From: Gammaproteobacteria bacterium Ga0077536
GTDB lineage: Bacteria; Pseudomonadota; Gammaproteobacteria; Ga0077536
Direction: 5' to 3'
DNA length: 64,000 nucleotides
Assembly: GCA_001464935.1 (NCBI GenBank)
Contig: LNEL01000060.1
Span: 62,001-126,000, forward strand
A program made the translations under genes and the position numbers. The notes under the pieces were generated by a model, which was given only the letters and a program-made list of their open reading frames with translations, was not told the origin of the DNA and ran no database searches. Positions 48,601 to 55,359 of this stretch are shown piece by piece (the stretch's first letter is position 1; every line of letters starts with the position of its first letter).

Positions 48601-48733
48601 CCCGCTGTCGAGCAGCGTGTTCTTCGGCCCGATGGCGGTTGCGATCATGGGCGGCCTGATCGCTGCCACCGTGTTGACCCTGTTGTTCCTGCCCGCGCTC
48701 TACGCGGCATGGTTCCGTGTGCCGACCCGATGA
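45674..48733 (+). CDS. RND efflux permease (AcrB/MexK family)
   Basis: This 1019-residue inner-membrane proton antiporter has the usual 12 membrane helices and two large periplasmic loops. The N-terminal segment NLSAWALANRPLVTYFMLLF and the D-D pair in helix 4 (LGLLVDDAIIAVEMMAV) are clear. The helix-10 region VTLRRF... is represented by ATVRRFRPIVLTALAAVLAM. It pairs with the lipoprotein adaptor. The family includes multidrug pumps and MexK-type exporters; substrate preference is not visible. No regulator gene is adjacent, so control is not shown. Confidence 0.93.
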   Translation: MTRFNLSAWALANRPLVTYFMLLFAVSGVWSYFGLGQSEDPPFTFRIMVVRTQWPGASAAEVDRLVTDRIEAKLQELDALDYLRSYSRPGESQIFIAIREDLPASTMPATYYQVRKKIGDIRHTLPAGIVGPSFNDEFADTFGNIYALQGPDFSYAELKDYAERIRDRLLRIPDVAKVQFIGLQEERIFVDIENTRRAQLGIPPRLISETLAQQNEIVPAGAFDTTTDRIYVRVTGGLTSVEDLRALPIEYAGRTFRLGDVARVYRGFEDPPAPRLRFNGEDAIGIAVSMEPGGDIIRLGQRLDAEFDLLNNDVPLGMSLARLADQPTAVRASISEFVTALGEAVLIVLAVCFVSLGVRTGLVVALSIPLVLAMTFAAMSVFDIGLHKTSLGALVIALGLLVDDAIIAVEMMAVKLEEGFDRLQAASFTYSTTAFPMLSGTLITAAGFLPIATARSSTGEYTIAIFQVTVIALLLSWAAAVLFVPLLGYWLLPEKGPAGHGPVHDGQAVYHTRFYRGVRATVGFCVRQRWLTLAVTALIFAGSVVLFSKVPQQFFPDSTRLELLVDLKLEEGASIHQTGAAAQRLEAVLGRLDGLDSYAAYLGSGAPRFILPLDQQLPAQSFAQFVLNTHDYEARERIRTQLLEIMPREFSDLRWRINRIENGPPVGYVLQYRVSGQDRDVLRGAAEEIAAALRKNPYAAGIHLDTAEPSKIIRVSIDQDRARRLGVSTATVSEIVRAAVNGVSPATFREDTDLIDIVLRGPPGERQRLDLIGSLSVPTTRGDNVPLAQVATVEYRFEDGILWRRSHVPTITVRADIYAGIQPPDVVAALAPRIAAIAAGLPRGHRVDIGGTVEESGKGQRSVMVGMPLFVMVVLTVLMIQLKSFSQSGMVFLTAPLGLIGVASFLMLFRQPFGFVAMLGTIALFGMIMRNSVILIDQIRQDLAHGRSPYDAVVEATVRRFRPIVLTALAAVLAMIPLSSSVFFGPMAVAIMGGLIAATVLTLLFLPALYAAWFRVPTR

Positions 48734-48828
48734 ACGCGAACGGCACGCGGATGCCGAAATGGAAATTCAGCGCTTCCGGCAGATCTCTTTCAGCCTCCCC
48801 CATCTAGCGACGATCTGAGATCGCGCGT

Positions 48829-48843
48829 GGGCCGTGTCGGCCC
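48829..48843 (+). terminator. Intrinsic-terminator-like hairpin after RND operon
   Basis: GGGCCG-TGT-CGGCCC is a perfect 6-bp stem with a 3-base loop followed by TTT. It lies about 95 bases after the permease stop codon. Confidence 0.45.
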
Positions 48844-48962
48844 TTTCGCCCAAGCGAACGGGTGAGTGCGGAATCTCTTTTGACACTTGCGGCCGACATC
48901 GCCGCCACGCGCAAGTCGCCAGACTGTTGCAGACAGACAATCATGCACAAAGGATTTTCAAC

Positions 48963-49055
48963 ATGCCCTATCTTCCGATGTGGTTGCTTGGCGCGCCGTT
49001 GCTTTTCGCGATCGTCGAATTGATCAGAACTCCGCGTCATTATCGGGCCCCTTGA
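48963..49055 (+). CDS. Small membrane peptide (30 aa)
   Basis: A 30-codon frame starts MPYLPMWLLGAPLLFAIVEL and ends in a basic tail (RTPRHYRAP). AAAGGA precedes the ATG at suitable distance. One membrane helix with a positive C-terminus is predicted. Its real expression is not proven, but position before a CsbD-like frame and the good ribosome binding site support it. Confidence 0.4.
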   Translation: MPYLPMWLLGAPLLFAIVELIRTPRHYRAP

Positions 49056-49142
49056 GGGTTCCGGAATTTCTCTCGTCATCAAGGTGCTGGGCGTCGAACG
49101 GCGCGATGAACCAGCAAAGGAAGCCGTATTGACCGGGATACG

Positions 49143-49349
49143 GTGAAAGTCAATTGAAAGCAATTCAAGGACACCTTCAGGGAGCGGTGGGGTGACCTGA
49201 CCGATGACGATCTCGATCGCATCGATGGCCGGCGCGAACAGCTTGCAGGGGGGATCGAGGAAGCCTTAGGGATCAGCAAGGAAGAGGCGGAGCGGCAATT
49301 CAAAGAGTTCAAGAAAGGGAATCGCGATCTTCGGCCGCCGCTGCCGTAA
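49143..49349 (+). pseudogene. CsbD-family stress protein interrupted by TGA
   Basis: Read from the GTG at 49143 the frame gives VKVN, then TGA, then KQFKDTFRERWGDLTDDDLD and a following RIDGRREQLAGGIEEALGIS to a TAA at 49347. CsbD proteins have NWKQFKG at this place, so the TGA (49155-49157) replaces the conserved Trp codon TGG. No good start exists downstream. Either the gene is a young pseudogene or the base was misread. Confidence 0.7.
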
Positions 49350-50101
49350 AGCCTGTCGCTCTACGCAAAAAGGGCTGCAGCCCGCTGTGTTGGATCGCCG
49401 TATTTGATGACGCAGGCTGGGGCGGCCGCAGGTCGTCGTCGTTCGTACGCGCTGTGACGTGGAACCGGTCGCGGCAAGGTACGCGTAAATGGAGGCGCGA
49501 TATTCTCTGTGGGTGGATGCGCACCGCCGGCCAGCCTGCAACATCGCGTGCAGCAGTTGCCAGCCGTCAGTTGACCGCAGGTGTGCCCGCCCGTTCGCCG
49601 ACGTCGGCACCGGTGTGCAATTTTCCGTTGAGTCTTTATCGAGCGCGGTGTGAACAATGCCTGAGGAGACCGCGCTTCCGGTCAAGCACGGTGCCCTCCC
49701 GCGACCACCCCGTCGTCACTCCTGCGCACTGACACCGGAAAAGGAATGACGGTGACGCCCCAGTCGGCGTCACCGCCACCAGACTGCGAGTGCACGCAGT
49801 CATCGCCCATGAGATGAAGACATCCCTGTATTCGCCACGAAGGCATTCCTGCGTTCGTCGAGGACGGGGATGCACAGTGGGGAGGGTTGCCCGCAAGTGC
49901 TGTCAGACACCGGGTTTTGGAGAGTCGGTCCCACTGACCATGCTCGAGGACGTGCCAGGGGAAGTGCCCTGGCCAAGCTTTCCATGGCACGTATCGCCGT
50001 TTCTGCGCACGGCCGGGGTTGTTCTCGACCCACGAGCCACCTCGCCGGACTTCGCTGACGGCCGGCACGCGGAGTCATCGAAGGATGCAGAGCCTGGACT
50101 T
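49350..50101. other. Intergenic region without supported gene
   Basis: These 752 bases between the CsbD-like frame and dodecin contain several overlapping frames on both strands but none with a good start, codon pattern or recognisable product. A short GGGCTGCAGCCC palindrome next to a T-run (minus strand) sits at 49372-49383. Confidence 0.55.
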
Positions 50102-50317
50102 TCACTCGAGAACGAATGCCGCTTTCAACGTGACCTGCCATTCCCGGATTGAATTATCTTCAATCCCACCTCTAATCGAGACCACCTCGAACCATCGCAA
50201 ATTGCGCAGTGTCTGCGATGCCCGCTCCAACGCGTTCGTCACCGCAGCGTCAACACCGTCGGGCGATGAACCCACGAGTTCAATCTGCTTATAAACATGG
50301 GTTGACTGATCTTCCAT
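50102..50317 (-). CDS. Dodecin (flavin-binding storage protein)
   Basis: This 71-residue protein forms dodecameric hollow spheres that store flavin or related cofactors. The dodecin pattern is complete: THVYKQIELVGSSPDGVDAA, then TLRNLRWFEVVSIRGGIED with the flavin-stacking Trp, and a terminal REWQVTLKAAFVLE with the flavin-contacting Gln. The ATG at 50317 has AGGAG eight bases upstream; the longer frame to 50599 is not needed. It belongs with the neighbouring stress-type genes (CsbD-like, catalase). Confidence 0.92.
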   Translation of the reverse strand: MEDQSTHVYKQIELVGSSPDGVDAAVTNALERASQTLRNLRWFEVVSIRGGIEDNSIREWQVTLKAAFVLE

Positions 50318-51146
50318 TGCAAAAACTCCTTTGTTCGTTTGTCCGCTCCAGGATTCAAGGCCAGCTGCAAAGAGAATCGCGCCGCCGTGACGGTGAGGAG
50401 ATGGCAAGTCGCGTGCCAATCGACACGGATAATTCCAGGGCGTTAATCCCCGCTTTCGGGCCGGCAGCTGTGTTCGCTGTGTAATATTTGCCGCCGCAGG
50501 ATGGAGCGGATACATCGCAACCCAGTCATGGTGCCCGCCCGGAATCCGGCATGACGAACGTTCGCGGATCGATAGGGCACGTTCGCTATCCGTGCCCACC
50601 CCCTCCGGCGCTGGTCAGCTTTCACATGCTGCTGCGTGCAGCCCGCAGGCGATAGCGATCGCAGTCTCGCCAGCATCTCCCCCTCCACCACCGGCAAGGC
50701 GCATGCAATCGACGTGATCACCCAGGCCGCTGACACCGTTCGTCGCCATTGCAGGCACTGCACGATCGTCCTGATGGTCTGCACTCTTCTGTTCCCCGTG
50801 CGCGGCCTGACGAATAGGACGGCATCGCAGGTGAGTGGGCTGCTGCGCGCGCTGGACACGGCGACCGCCGCCGCGGCCCGCGGCCTGCCTGTCATCGTCG
50901 GGGCACACGTCGGCGAGGCGAGCGTGATCACCCGCGCCGCGCCGGCCGTGGTGCCGTGTTGTCGAAAGGTCGTGATTGGCCAGGCAGGTGCGTTTGGCCG
51001 CCACGTGGTGCGGGGTTCCCTGTGCTTCGGTGCCGGCGGGGTGCTGCCCGCCGGGGCGGGCTCCGGACTCGACATCGAGGCCGGAACCGGGATCACCGCG
51101 GGCCGGACGCCTGCCGACATTGCCTTTTCGCGACGATTGCGCGCAA
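50318..51146. other. Intergenic region upstream of dodecin and HAD genes
   Basis: No protein is supported across these 829 bases. Open frames exist on both strands (for example 50636-51343 plus and 50443-51228 minus) but they show no recognisable motif or convincing start, and they conflict with each other. The first 60 bases should carry the dodecin promoter. Confidence 0.5.
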
Positions 51147-51659
51147 ATGATGAGCTCAATGATCCTGTTCCTCGATTTCGATGGCGTCCTGCGGCCCGAA
51201 TCGGCGCCGAGAGGGCGATTTCACCCACCGTGCCTGCAGCGGTTCGAAGCGGTCATGCGCGACTTTCACGCCATCGGCATCGTGATCTCATCCGATTGGC
51301 GCTGGCGCGCCCGGCGCAGCACGATCGTCGCCATGTTCAGTGACGACATCGGCGCGCGCATCATCGGGGTCACCGCAGTCTCGACCGGCGACTATGAAGG
51401 CAGCCGCTATCGCGAGATTCTCGACTATCTGCGCCGCCATCCCGCGCGCGCCGAACCTGGCACTGAGGCACAGCCGATCGCGGCGTGGCCCGAGCAACAG
51501 GGCACGCCCGGCTGGCTCGCCCTCGACGACACGCGGATGCTGTTTCCGGAGGCCGTGATCGGCCGCAGCGTGCTGCTCACCGATCCGGCCGTCGGCTTCG
51601 ATGCGCGATTCGAAGCACGGCTTCGGGCTGTGTTGTCGCAGGGCCTGCCGGCGCGCTGA
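51147..51659 (+). CDS. HAD-superfamily domain protein
   Basis: This 170-residue protein begins with the HAD motif I, ILFLDFDGVLRPE, with the nucleophile and acid/base aspartates. VISSDWRWRA matches the S/T motif II place, and WLALDDTRMLF the acidic motif IV. It resembles the small HAD domain seen in nucleic-acid-repair-associated (Swiss Army Knife RNA repair) proteins and in stand-alone hypothetical phosphatases. Substrate is unknown. Three nearby ATGs (51147, 51150, 51159) are possible starts; a clear ribosome binding site is lacking. Frames open further upstream lack homology-like sequence. Confidence 0.75.
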   Translation: MMSSMILFLDFDGVLRPESAPRGRFHPPCLQRFEAVMRDFHAIGIVISSDWRWRARRSTIVAMFSDDIGARIIGVTAVSTGDYEGSRYREILDYLRRHPARAEPGTEAQPIAAWPEQQGTPGWLALDDTRMLFPEAVIGRSVLLTDPAVGFDARFEARLRAVLSQGLPAR

Positions 51660-51782
51660 GCGCGGGCACTCACCGGCGAACGCGCGTCGGCCCGTGTCAG
51701 GGCCTGCTGCGCAGTTCGACCGGCTGCACGACCACCTCAGCCGTACATGGGCGGGGTAGTGACTGCGCCGGCAGCGGGCGCT

Positions 51783-52190
51783 TCAGCGCGTGCTCGCCCA
51801 CTGCATCGCCAGGCGGCCGCCCAGCGCTGACACGCCGCTCACGACCGTGCCCCAGGCGATATCGATCAGTGCCAGTCGCGGCGGCCAGTCGCGCAGTGTC
51901 GCAAGATTGGTGAGGTCGTAGGTGGCATAGGCAAAGAAGCCGAACAGCGCCGCCATCGCGAAGGTCTTCATCCAGCCCGGTCCGGCGAACTGCGGAGCGA
52001 CCGCGAAGATGACCAGACCCAGCGCATACAGCGCGTAGAACAGCACGGCAACGGGCACGTTCGGCGTCGGCGCCATCAGATGCCCGATGCCCTGCGCGTA
52101 TAGCGGCTTGGCGATGAGGCCGAGCCACACCAGGTCGAGCGCGGTCATCGCGAGCAAGGTACCGGCGTAGGCCGCTGCGAAATGTTTCAT
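51783..52190 (-). CDS. DUF2177 family membrane protein
   Basis: This 135-residue integral membrane protein has four helices (about residues 5-25, 47-63, 72-90 and 105-125). LDLVWLGLIAKPLYAQGIGH, followed by FFAYATYDLTNLATLRDWPP, is the DUF2177 pattern. The family has no known function. The ATG at 52190 has a weak AGG upstream. It diverges from the CDP-alcohol phosphatidyltransferase gene at 52373. Confidence 0.85.
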   Translation of the reverse strand: MKHFAAAYAGTLLAMTALDLVWLGLIAKPLYAQGIGHLMAPTPNVPVAVLFYALYALGLVIFAVAPQFAGPGWMKTFAMAALFGFFAYATYDLTNLATLRDWPPRLALIDIAWGTVVSGVSALGGRLAMQWASTR

Positions 52191-52372
52191 CAAAGCCTGA
52201 CTCCCTGCTCTCTGCTTGATCGCCTGATGCCGCTCGTCGGTGATGCCGGTGCCCGGGCCGACAACAGCACCGCGAGTTCTGGCCGATACGGCTCCGAGGG
52301 CTGAGTGACGACGCCCGCCGTGGTTACAATGCACGAATTGGACCGGGCTTGCCCGCGAGCGAAGAGAACAGC

Positions 52373-53011
52373 ATGGAGACCGAGTCGACCGCCACCAATC
52401 GGCGCCCCCTCGACACGCGCGGACGGGCGTGGGTCAAGGCGCTGACGGCGCGGCTGTTGCGCACCCGAATCACCCCCGATCAGATCTCGATCATCGGCAT
52501 CGGCTGCGCGGCACTGGGCAGTCTCGCTGTCCTGGCGGCGCCGACCTATCCGCTGCTGTACGGGTTGGCGGCGGTGGGCATCCAGCTGCGGCTGCTCTGC
52601 AACATGCTCGATGGCCTGGTCGCCGTGGAAGGCGGCCGCAAGTCGGCGCTCGGCGCGCTGTACAACGAAATGCCCGATCGGCTCGAAGACAGCCTGTTGT
52701 TGACGGCCTTCGGCGCTGCCGCCGGCCTGCTGTGGCTGGGCCTGCTCGCGTCTCTGCTCGCCGCCGTCACCGCCTATGTCCGCGCGCTCGGCGGCACGCT
52801 CGGCTTCACGCAGGACTTCAGTGGCCCGATGGCCAAACCGCACCGCATGGCGGCGCTCACGCTCACTGCCCTGCTCGCGGGTCTCGAAGCGCATTACCTC
52901 GGCAGCGCGCTGGCGTTGCCGTGCGGCATGACGCTGATCGCGCTCGGCACGGCGTGGACGATAGTCCGGCGCACACAGCACCTCGCGCGCCAACTGGAAG
53001 CCAACGCATGA
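52373..53011 (+). CDS. CDP-alcohol phosphatidyltransferase-like protein with altered motif
   Basis: This 212-residue membrane protein has the fold of phospholipid head-group transferases. The canonical signature DxxDGxxAR-x8-GxxxDxxxD appears here as NMLDGLVAV-x8-GALYNEMPD (residues about 77-102): the first and third aspartates are Asn77 and Asn98, and the Arg is Val85. Asp80 and Asp102 remain. Relatives of this exact form occur in gammaproteobacteria, so it is a subfamily rather than damage. It may use a different metal arrangement or substrate. The plsC gene overlaps its stop by four bases. An upstream TTG start at 52349 is possible. Confidence 0.8.
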   Translation: METESTATNRRPLDTRGRAWVKALTARLLRTRITPDQISIIGIGCAALGSLAVLAAPTYPLLYGLAAVGIQLRLLCNMLDGLVAVEGGRKSALGALYNEMPDRLEDSLLLTAFGAAAGLLWLGLLASLLAAVTAYVRALGGTLGFTQDFSGPMAKPHRMAALTLTALLAGLEAHYLGSALALPCGMTLIALGTAWTIVRRTQHLARQLEANA

Positions 53012-53607
53012 TTCGGCTGCTGCTGCTCGCCCTCACGCGCTTTCTGGTCGGTGGTCAGGGGCTGTGGATCGGATGCGCGCCAGTGGCCCGCCAGCGCATC
53101 TACTTCGCGAATCACACCAGTCATCTCGACACCATCCTGATGTGGGCGGCGCTGCCACCCGCCCTGCGCGCGCGCGCGCATCCCGTGGCCGCCGCGGACT
53201 ATTGGGGCACCGGCGTGCTGCGACGGCATGTCGCGCTGCGCGTGCTGAATGCCGTGTTGATCGACCGCAAGGGGGAACAGCGCGACGCCGGCAATCCGCT
53301 CGCCCCGCTGTTCGCGACGCTCGCCGACGGCGACTCGCTGATTCTCTTTCCCGAAGGCACGCGCGGCGCGGAGCGCATCCCGGGGCCGTTCAAGTCCGGT
53401 CTTTACCATCTCGCCCGCGAGTATCCCGACGTCGAACTCGTGCCCGTCTATCTCGACAACCTGCGGCAGGCCCTGCCCAAGGGCAGCCTGCTGCCGGTGC
53501 CGATCAGCTGCGCAGTGCGTTTTGGCGAGCCGCTCGCATTGGGCCCCGATGAAGACAAGGCGGATTTTCTGACCCGCGCGCGCGATGCCGTGATCGCGCT
53601 GTCCTGA
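53008..53607 (+). CDS. plsC: 1-acyl-glycerol-3-phosphate acyltransferase-like protein
   Basis: This 199-residue acyltransferase has the four PlsC blocks: NHTSHLD (HX4D, about residues 35-41), a middle block DYWGTGVLRR, FPEGTRG (about 113-119) and a proline-bearing VPVYLDNL. It transfers an acyl chain to a lysophospholipid or related acceptor at the inner membrane. The ATG overlaps the CDP-alcohol gene stop. It is short compared with E. coli PlsC (245), so another acceptor is possible. cdsA follows 164 bases later. Confidence 0.87.
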   Translation: MIRLLLLALTRFLVGGQGLWIGCAPVARQRIYFANHTSHLDTILMWAALPPALRARAHPVAAADYWGTGVLRRHVALRVLNAVLIDRKGEQRDAGNPLAPLFATLADGDSLILFPEGTRGAERIPGPFKSGLYHLAREYPDVELVPVYLDNLRQALPKGSLLPVPISCAVRFGEPLALGPDEDKADFLTRARDAVIALS

Positions 53608-53771
53608 TCCCGGGCGACAGACCCCGATGACATTCGCGATACGCCAGGATTCGCACCGCGCCACGTCGATGTGCGTTCCCGCCATGGCGCCTGCGTGCGC
53701 CGGCTCGCGCGATCCGCGCCCGACGCGGGCCTGCGACGTTCACGACGAGACAGCACACTAGAGGGCTCACG

Positions 53772-54701
53772 ATGGATACGCGCATGTGGTGGTTGTTCGG
53801 CGGGGTGGCGGGCCTGTTGCTGCTGGCCTCGGTGACCGGCGTGGTGCTGTCGTATCGGGTCACCACGGAAGCGGGTCGCGAGACCGTGGCGAACCTCAAG
53901 GCGCGCATCAAGGCCTGGTGGGTGATGGTTGCCCTGTTTGCGCTCGCGTTCGCGTTCGGCAAGGTGGTCACCCTCGTGATGTTCGCCCTGGTGTCGTTCT
54001 ACTGCCTGCGCGAGTTCCTGTCGCTGACACCTGCCCGGCCCTCGGACCACGGCGCGATCGCCGCCGCCTTCTACCTGTTCATTCCGCTGCAGTACTTCCT
54101 GGTCGGCGTCGAATGGGTGTCGATGCTGACGATCGCCATTCCGGTGTACGCCTTTTTGCTGCTGCCGGTGCTGTCGGTCCTGCGCGGCGAGACGGACGAC
54201 TTCCTGCTGCGTGCCTCGAAGATCCAGTGGGGCCTGATGCTGACCGTGTTCTGCATCAGCCATGCCCCTGCACTGCTGATTCTCGAGTTCGAGGATTATG
54301 ACAGTGCCTTTCTGCTGTTCTTCCTCGTCACCGTCGTGCAGCTGAGCGACGTGCTGCAGTACGTGTTCGGCAAGCTCTACGGCAAACGGAAGATTGCGCC
54401 GGGCGTGAGCCCGTCGAAAACCGTCGAGGGCTTCGTCGGCGGCGGGCTCGCAGCAACGGTGGTCGGTGCGCTGCTGTGGTGGATCACGCCCTTCAGCTTC
54501 CTCGGCGCGGCCGCGCTGTCCTTCGTGATCGTGATCAGCGGCTTTCTCGGCGGCCTCGTGCTGTCCGCGGTGAAACGCTCGCTCGGCGCGAAGGACTGGG
54601 GCACGATGATCGCCGGTCACGGCGGCGCGCTCGATCGCATGGACTCCGTGACTTTTGCCGCCCCGGTCTTCTTCCACTTCGTCCGCTACTTCCATACGTG
54701 A
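53772..54701 (+). CDS. cdsA: Phosphatidate cytidylyltransferase (CdsA family)
   Basis: This 309-residue polytopic membrane enzyme makes CDP-diacylglycerol from phosphatidic acid and CTP. The family signature near the C-terminus is clear: SPSKTVEGFVGGG and then VKRSLGAKDWGTMIAGHGGA LDRMDS with a DRMDS end. About eight membrane helices are visible. It acts between the neighbouring PlsC-like acyltransferase and a CDP-alcohol transferase, as expected for a phospholipid pathway group. The following gene overlaps its stop codon. Confidence 0.9.
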   Translation: MDTRMWWLFGGVAGLLLLASVTGVVLSYRVTTEAGRETVANLKARIKAWWVMVALFALAFAFGKVVTLVMFALVSFYCLREFLSLTPARPSDHGAIAAAFYLFIPLQYFLVGVEWVSMLTIAIPVYAFLLLPVLSVLRGETDDFLLRASKIQWGLMLTVFCISHAPALLILEFEDYDSAFLLFFLVTVVQLSDVLQYVFGKLYGKRKIAPGVSPSKTVEGFVGGGLAATVVGALLWWITPFSFLGAAALSFVIVISGFLGGLVLSAVKRSLGAKDWGTMIAGHGGALDRMDSVTFAAPVFFHFVRYFHT

Positions 54702-55231
54702 CGCTCGCGCTCGTCGCGCTGTGGTCCTGCGCCGAGGCGATTCTGCTGTTCGTGGTCGTCGATGTCCCGCTCAGCGTCATCGCGGTGAGATCCGGCTGGC
54801 GACGCGCGGCCGCGGCAGCTGCCGTCGCGGCGCTCGCGGCGGTGCCCGGTGGCCTCGTGATGTGGCTGTGGGCTGCCGATGATCCGGCAGGTGCACGCGT
54901 TGCACTGCTTGCACTGCCGGCCATCGATGACAGCCTGATCCTCGAGACCGCCCGGCGCCATGCCGAGAGCGGACTCGCGGCGGCGTTCGCCGGTTCGTTC
55001 AGCGGCGTGCCTTACAAGCTCTATGCGTGGGCCGCCGGCAGTCAGCACGCGGCGCTGTGGCCGTTCCTGCTGATGACGCCGCTCCTGCGCTTGCCGCGCT
55101 TTCTGCTGGTGATCGCGCTCGTGACCGGCGTCAATCGCGCGCTGGTGTCACGCTGGTCGATGCGGGCCCGGATGCAGGTGCTGTGCGCTTGCTGGGTGGC
55201 GTTTTATGCCGCGTACTTCGCGTCGATGTGA
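54698..55231 (+). CDS. Small multi-pass membrane protein of the cdsA group
   Basis: I do not recognise a named family. The GTG at 54698 overlaps the cdsA stop by four bases and gives 177 residues. Four or five hydrophobic segments are visible: about residues 4-22, 33-55, 100-125 and 150-170. WSCAEAILLFVVVDVPLSVI resembles the start of YqaA/SNARE-associated-type membrane proteins, but the match is loose. A transport or scaffold function for phospholipid synthesis is inference from the coupling. Confidence 0.65.
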   Translation: MTLALVALWSCAEAILLFVVVDVPLSVIAVRSGWRRAAAAAAVAALAAVPGGLVMWLWAADDPAGARVALLALPAIDDSLILETARRHAESGLAAAFAGSFSGVPYKLYAWAAGSQHAALWPFLLMTPLLRLPRFLLVIALVTGVNRALVSRWSMRARMQVLCACWVAFYAAYFASM

Positions 55232-55254
55232 TGGCGCGGGCTGCTCAGGGGCGA

Positions 55255-55276
55255 GCGGGCCCTGGCAAGGGCCCGC
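55255..55276. terminator. Hairpin between convergent genes
   Basis: GCGGGCCCT-GGCA-AGGGCCCGC is a perfect 9-bp stem with a 4-base loop. It lies 24 bases after the membrane-protein stop and 84 bases beyond the katE stop. There is no long T-run, but it is strong enough to act in both directions. Confidence 0.5.
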
Positions 55277-55359
55277 CGTTCATTCGCTTGCGTCAGTGCA
55301 TCGAGTCGCCAATCTGACATCGTGTTGGCCGCTGGACGGGCGCGTCAGCCTGTCGCCGC

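Noticed and set aside
49372-49383. GGGCTGCAGCCC palindrome with a minus-strand T-run as terminator
   Set aside because: The stem would be only four pairs once a loop is allowed, and the nearest minus-strand gene (dodecin) ends more than 700 bases away.
50443-51343. Overlapping frames on both strands upstream of the HAD gene
   Set aside because: They contradict each other, lack starts with ribosome sites and show no recognisable product.
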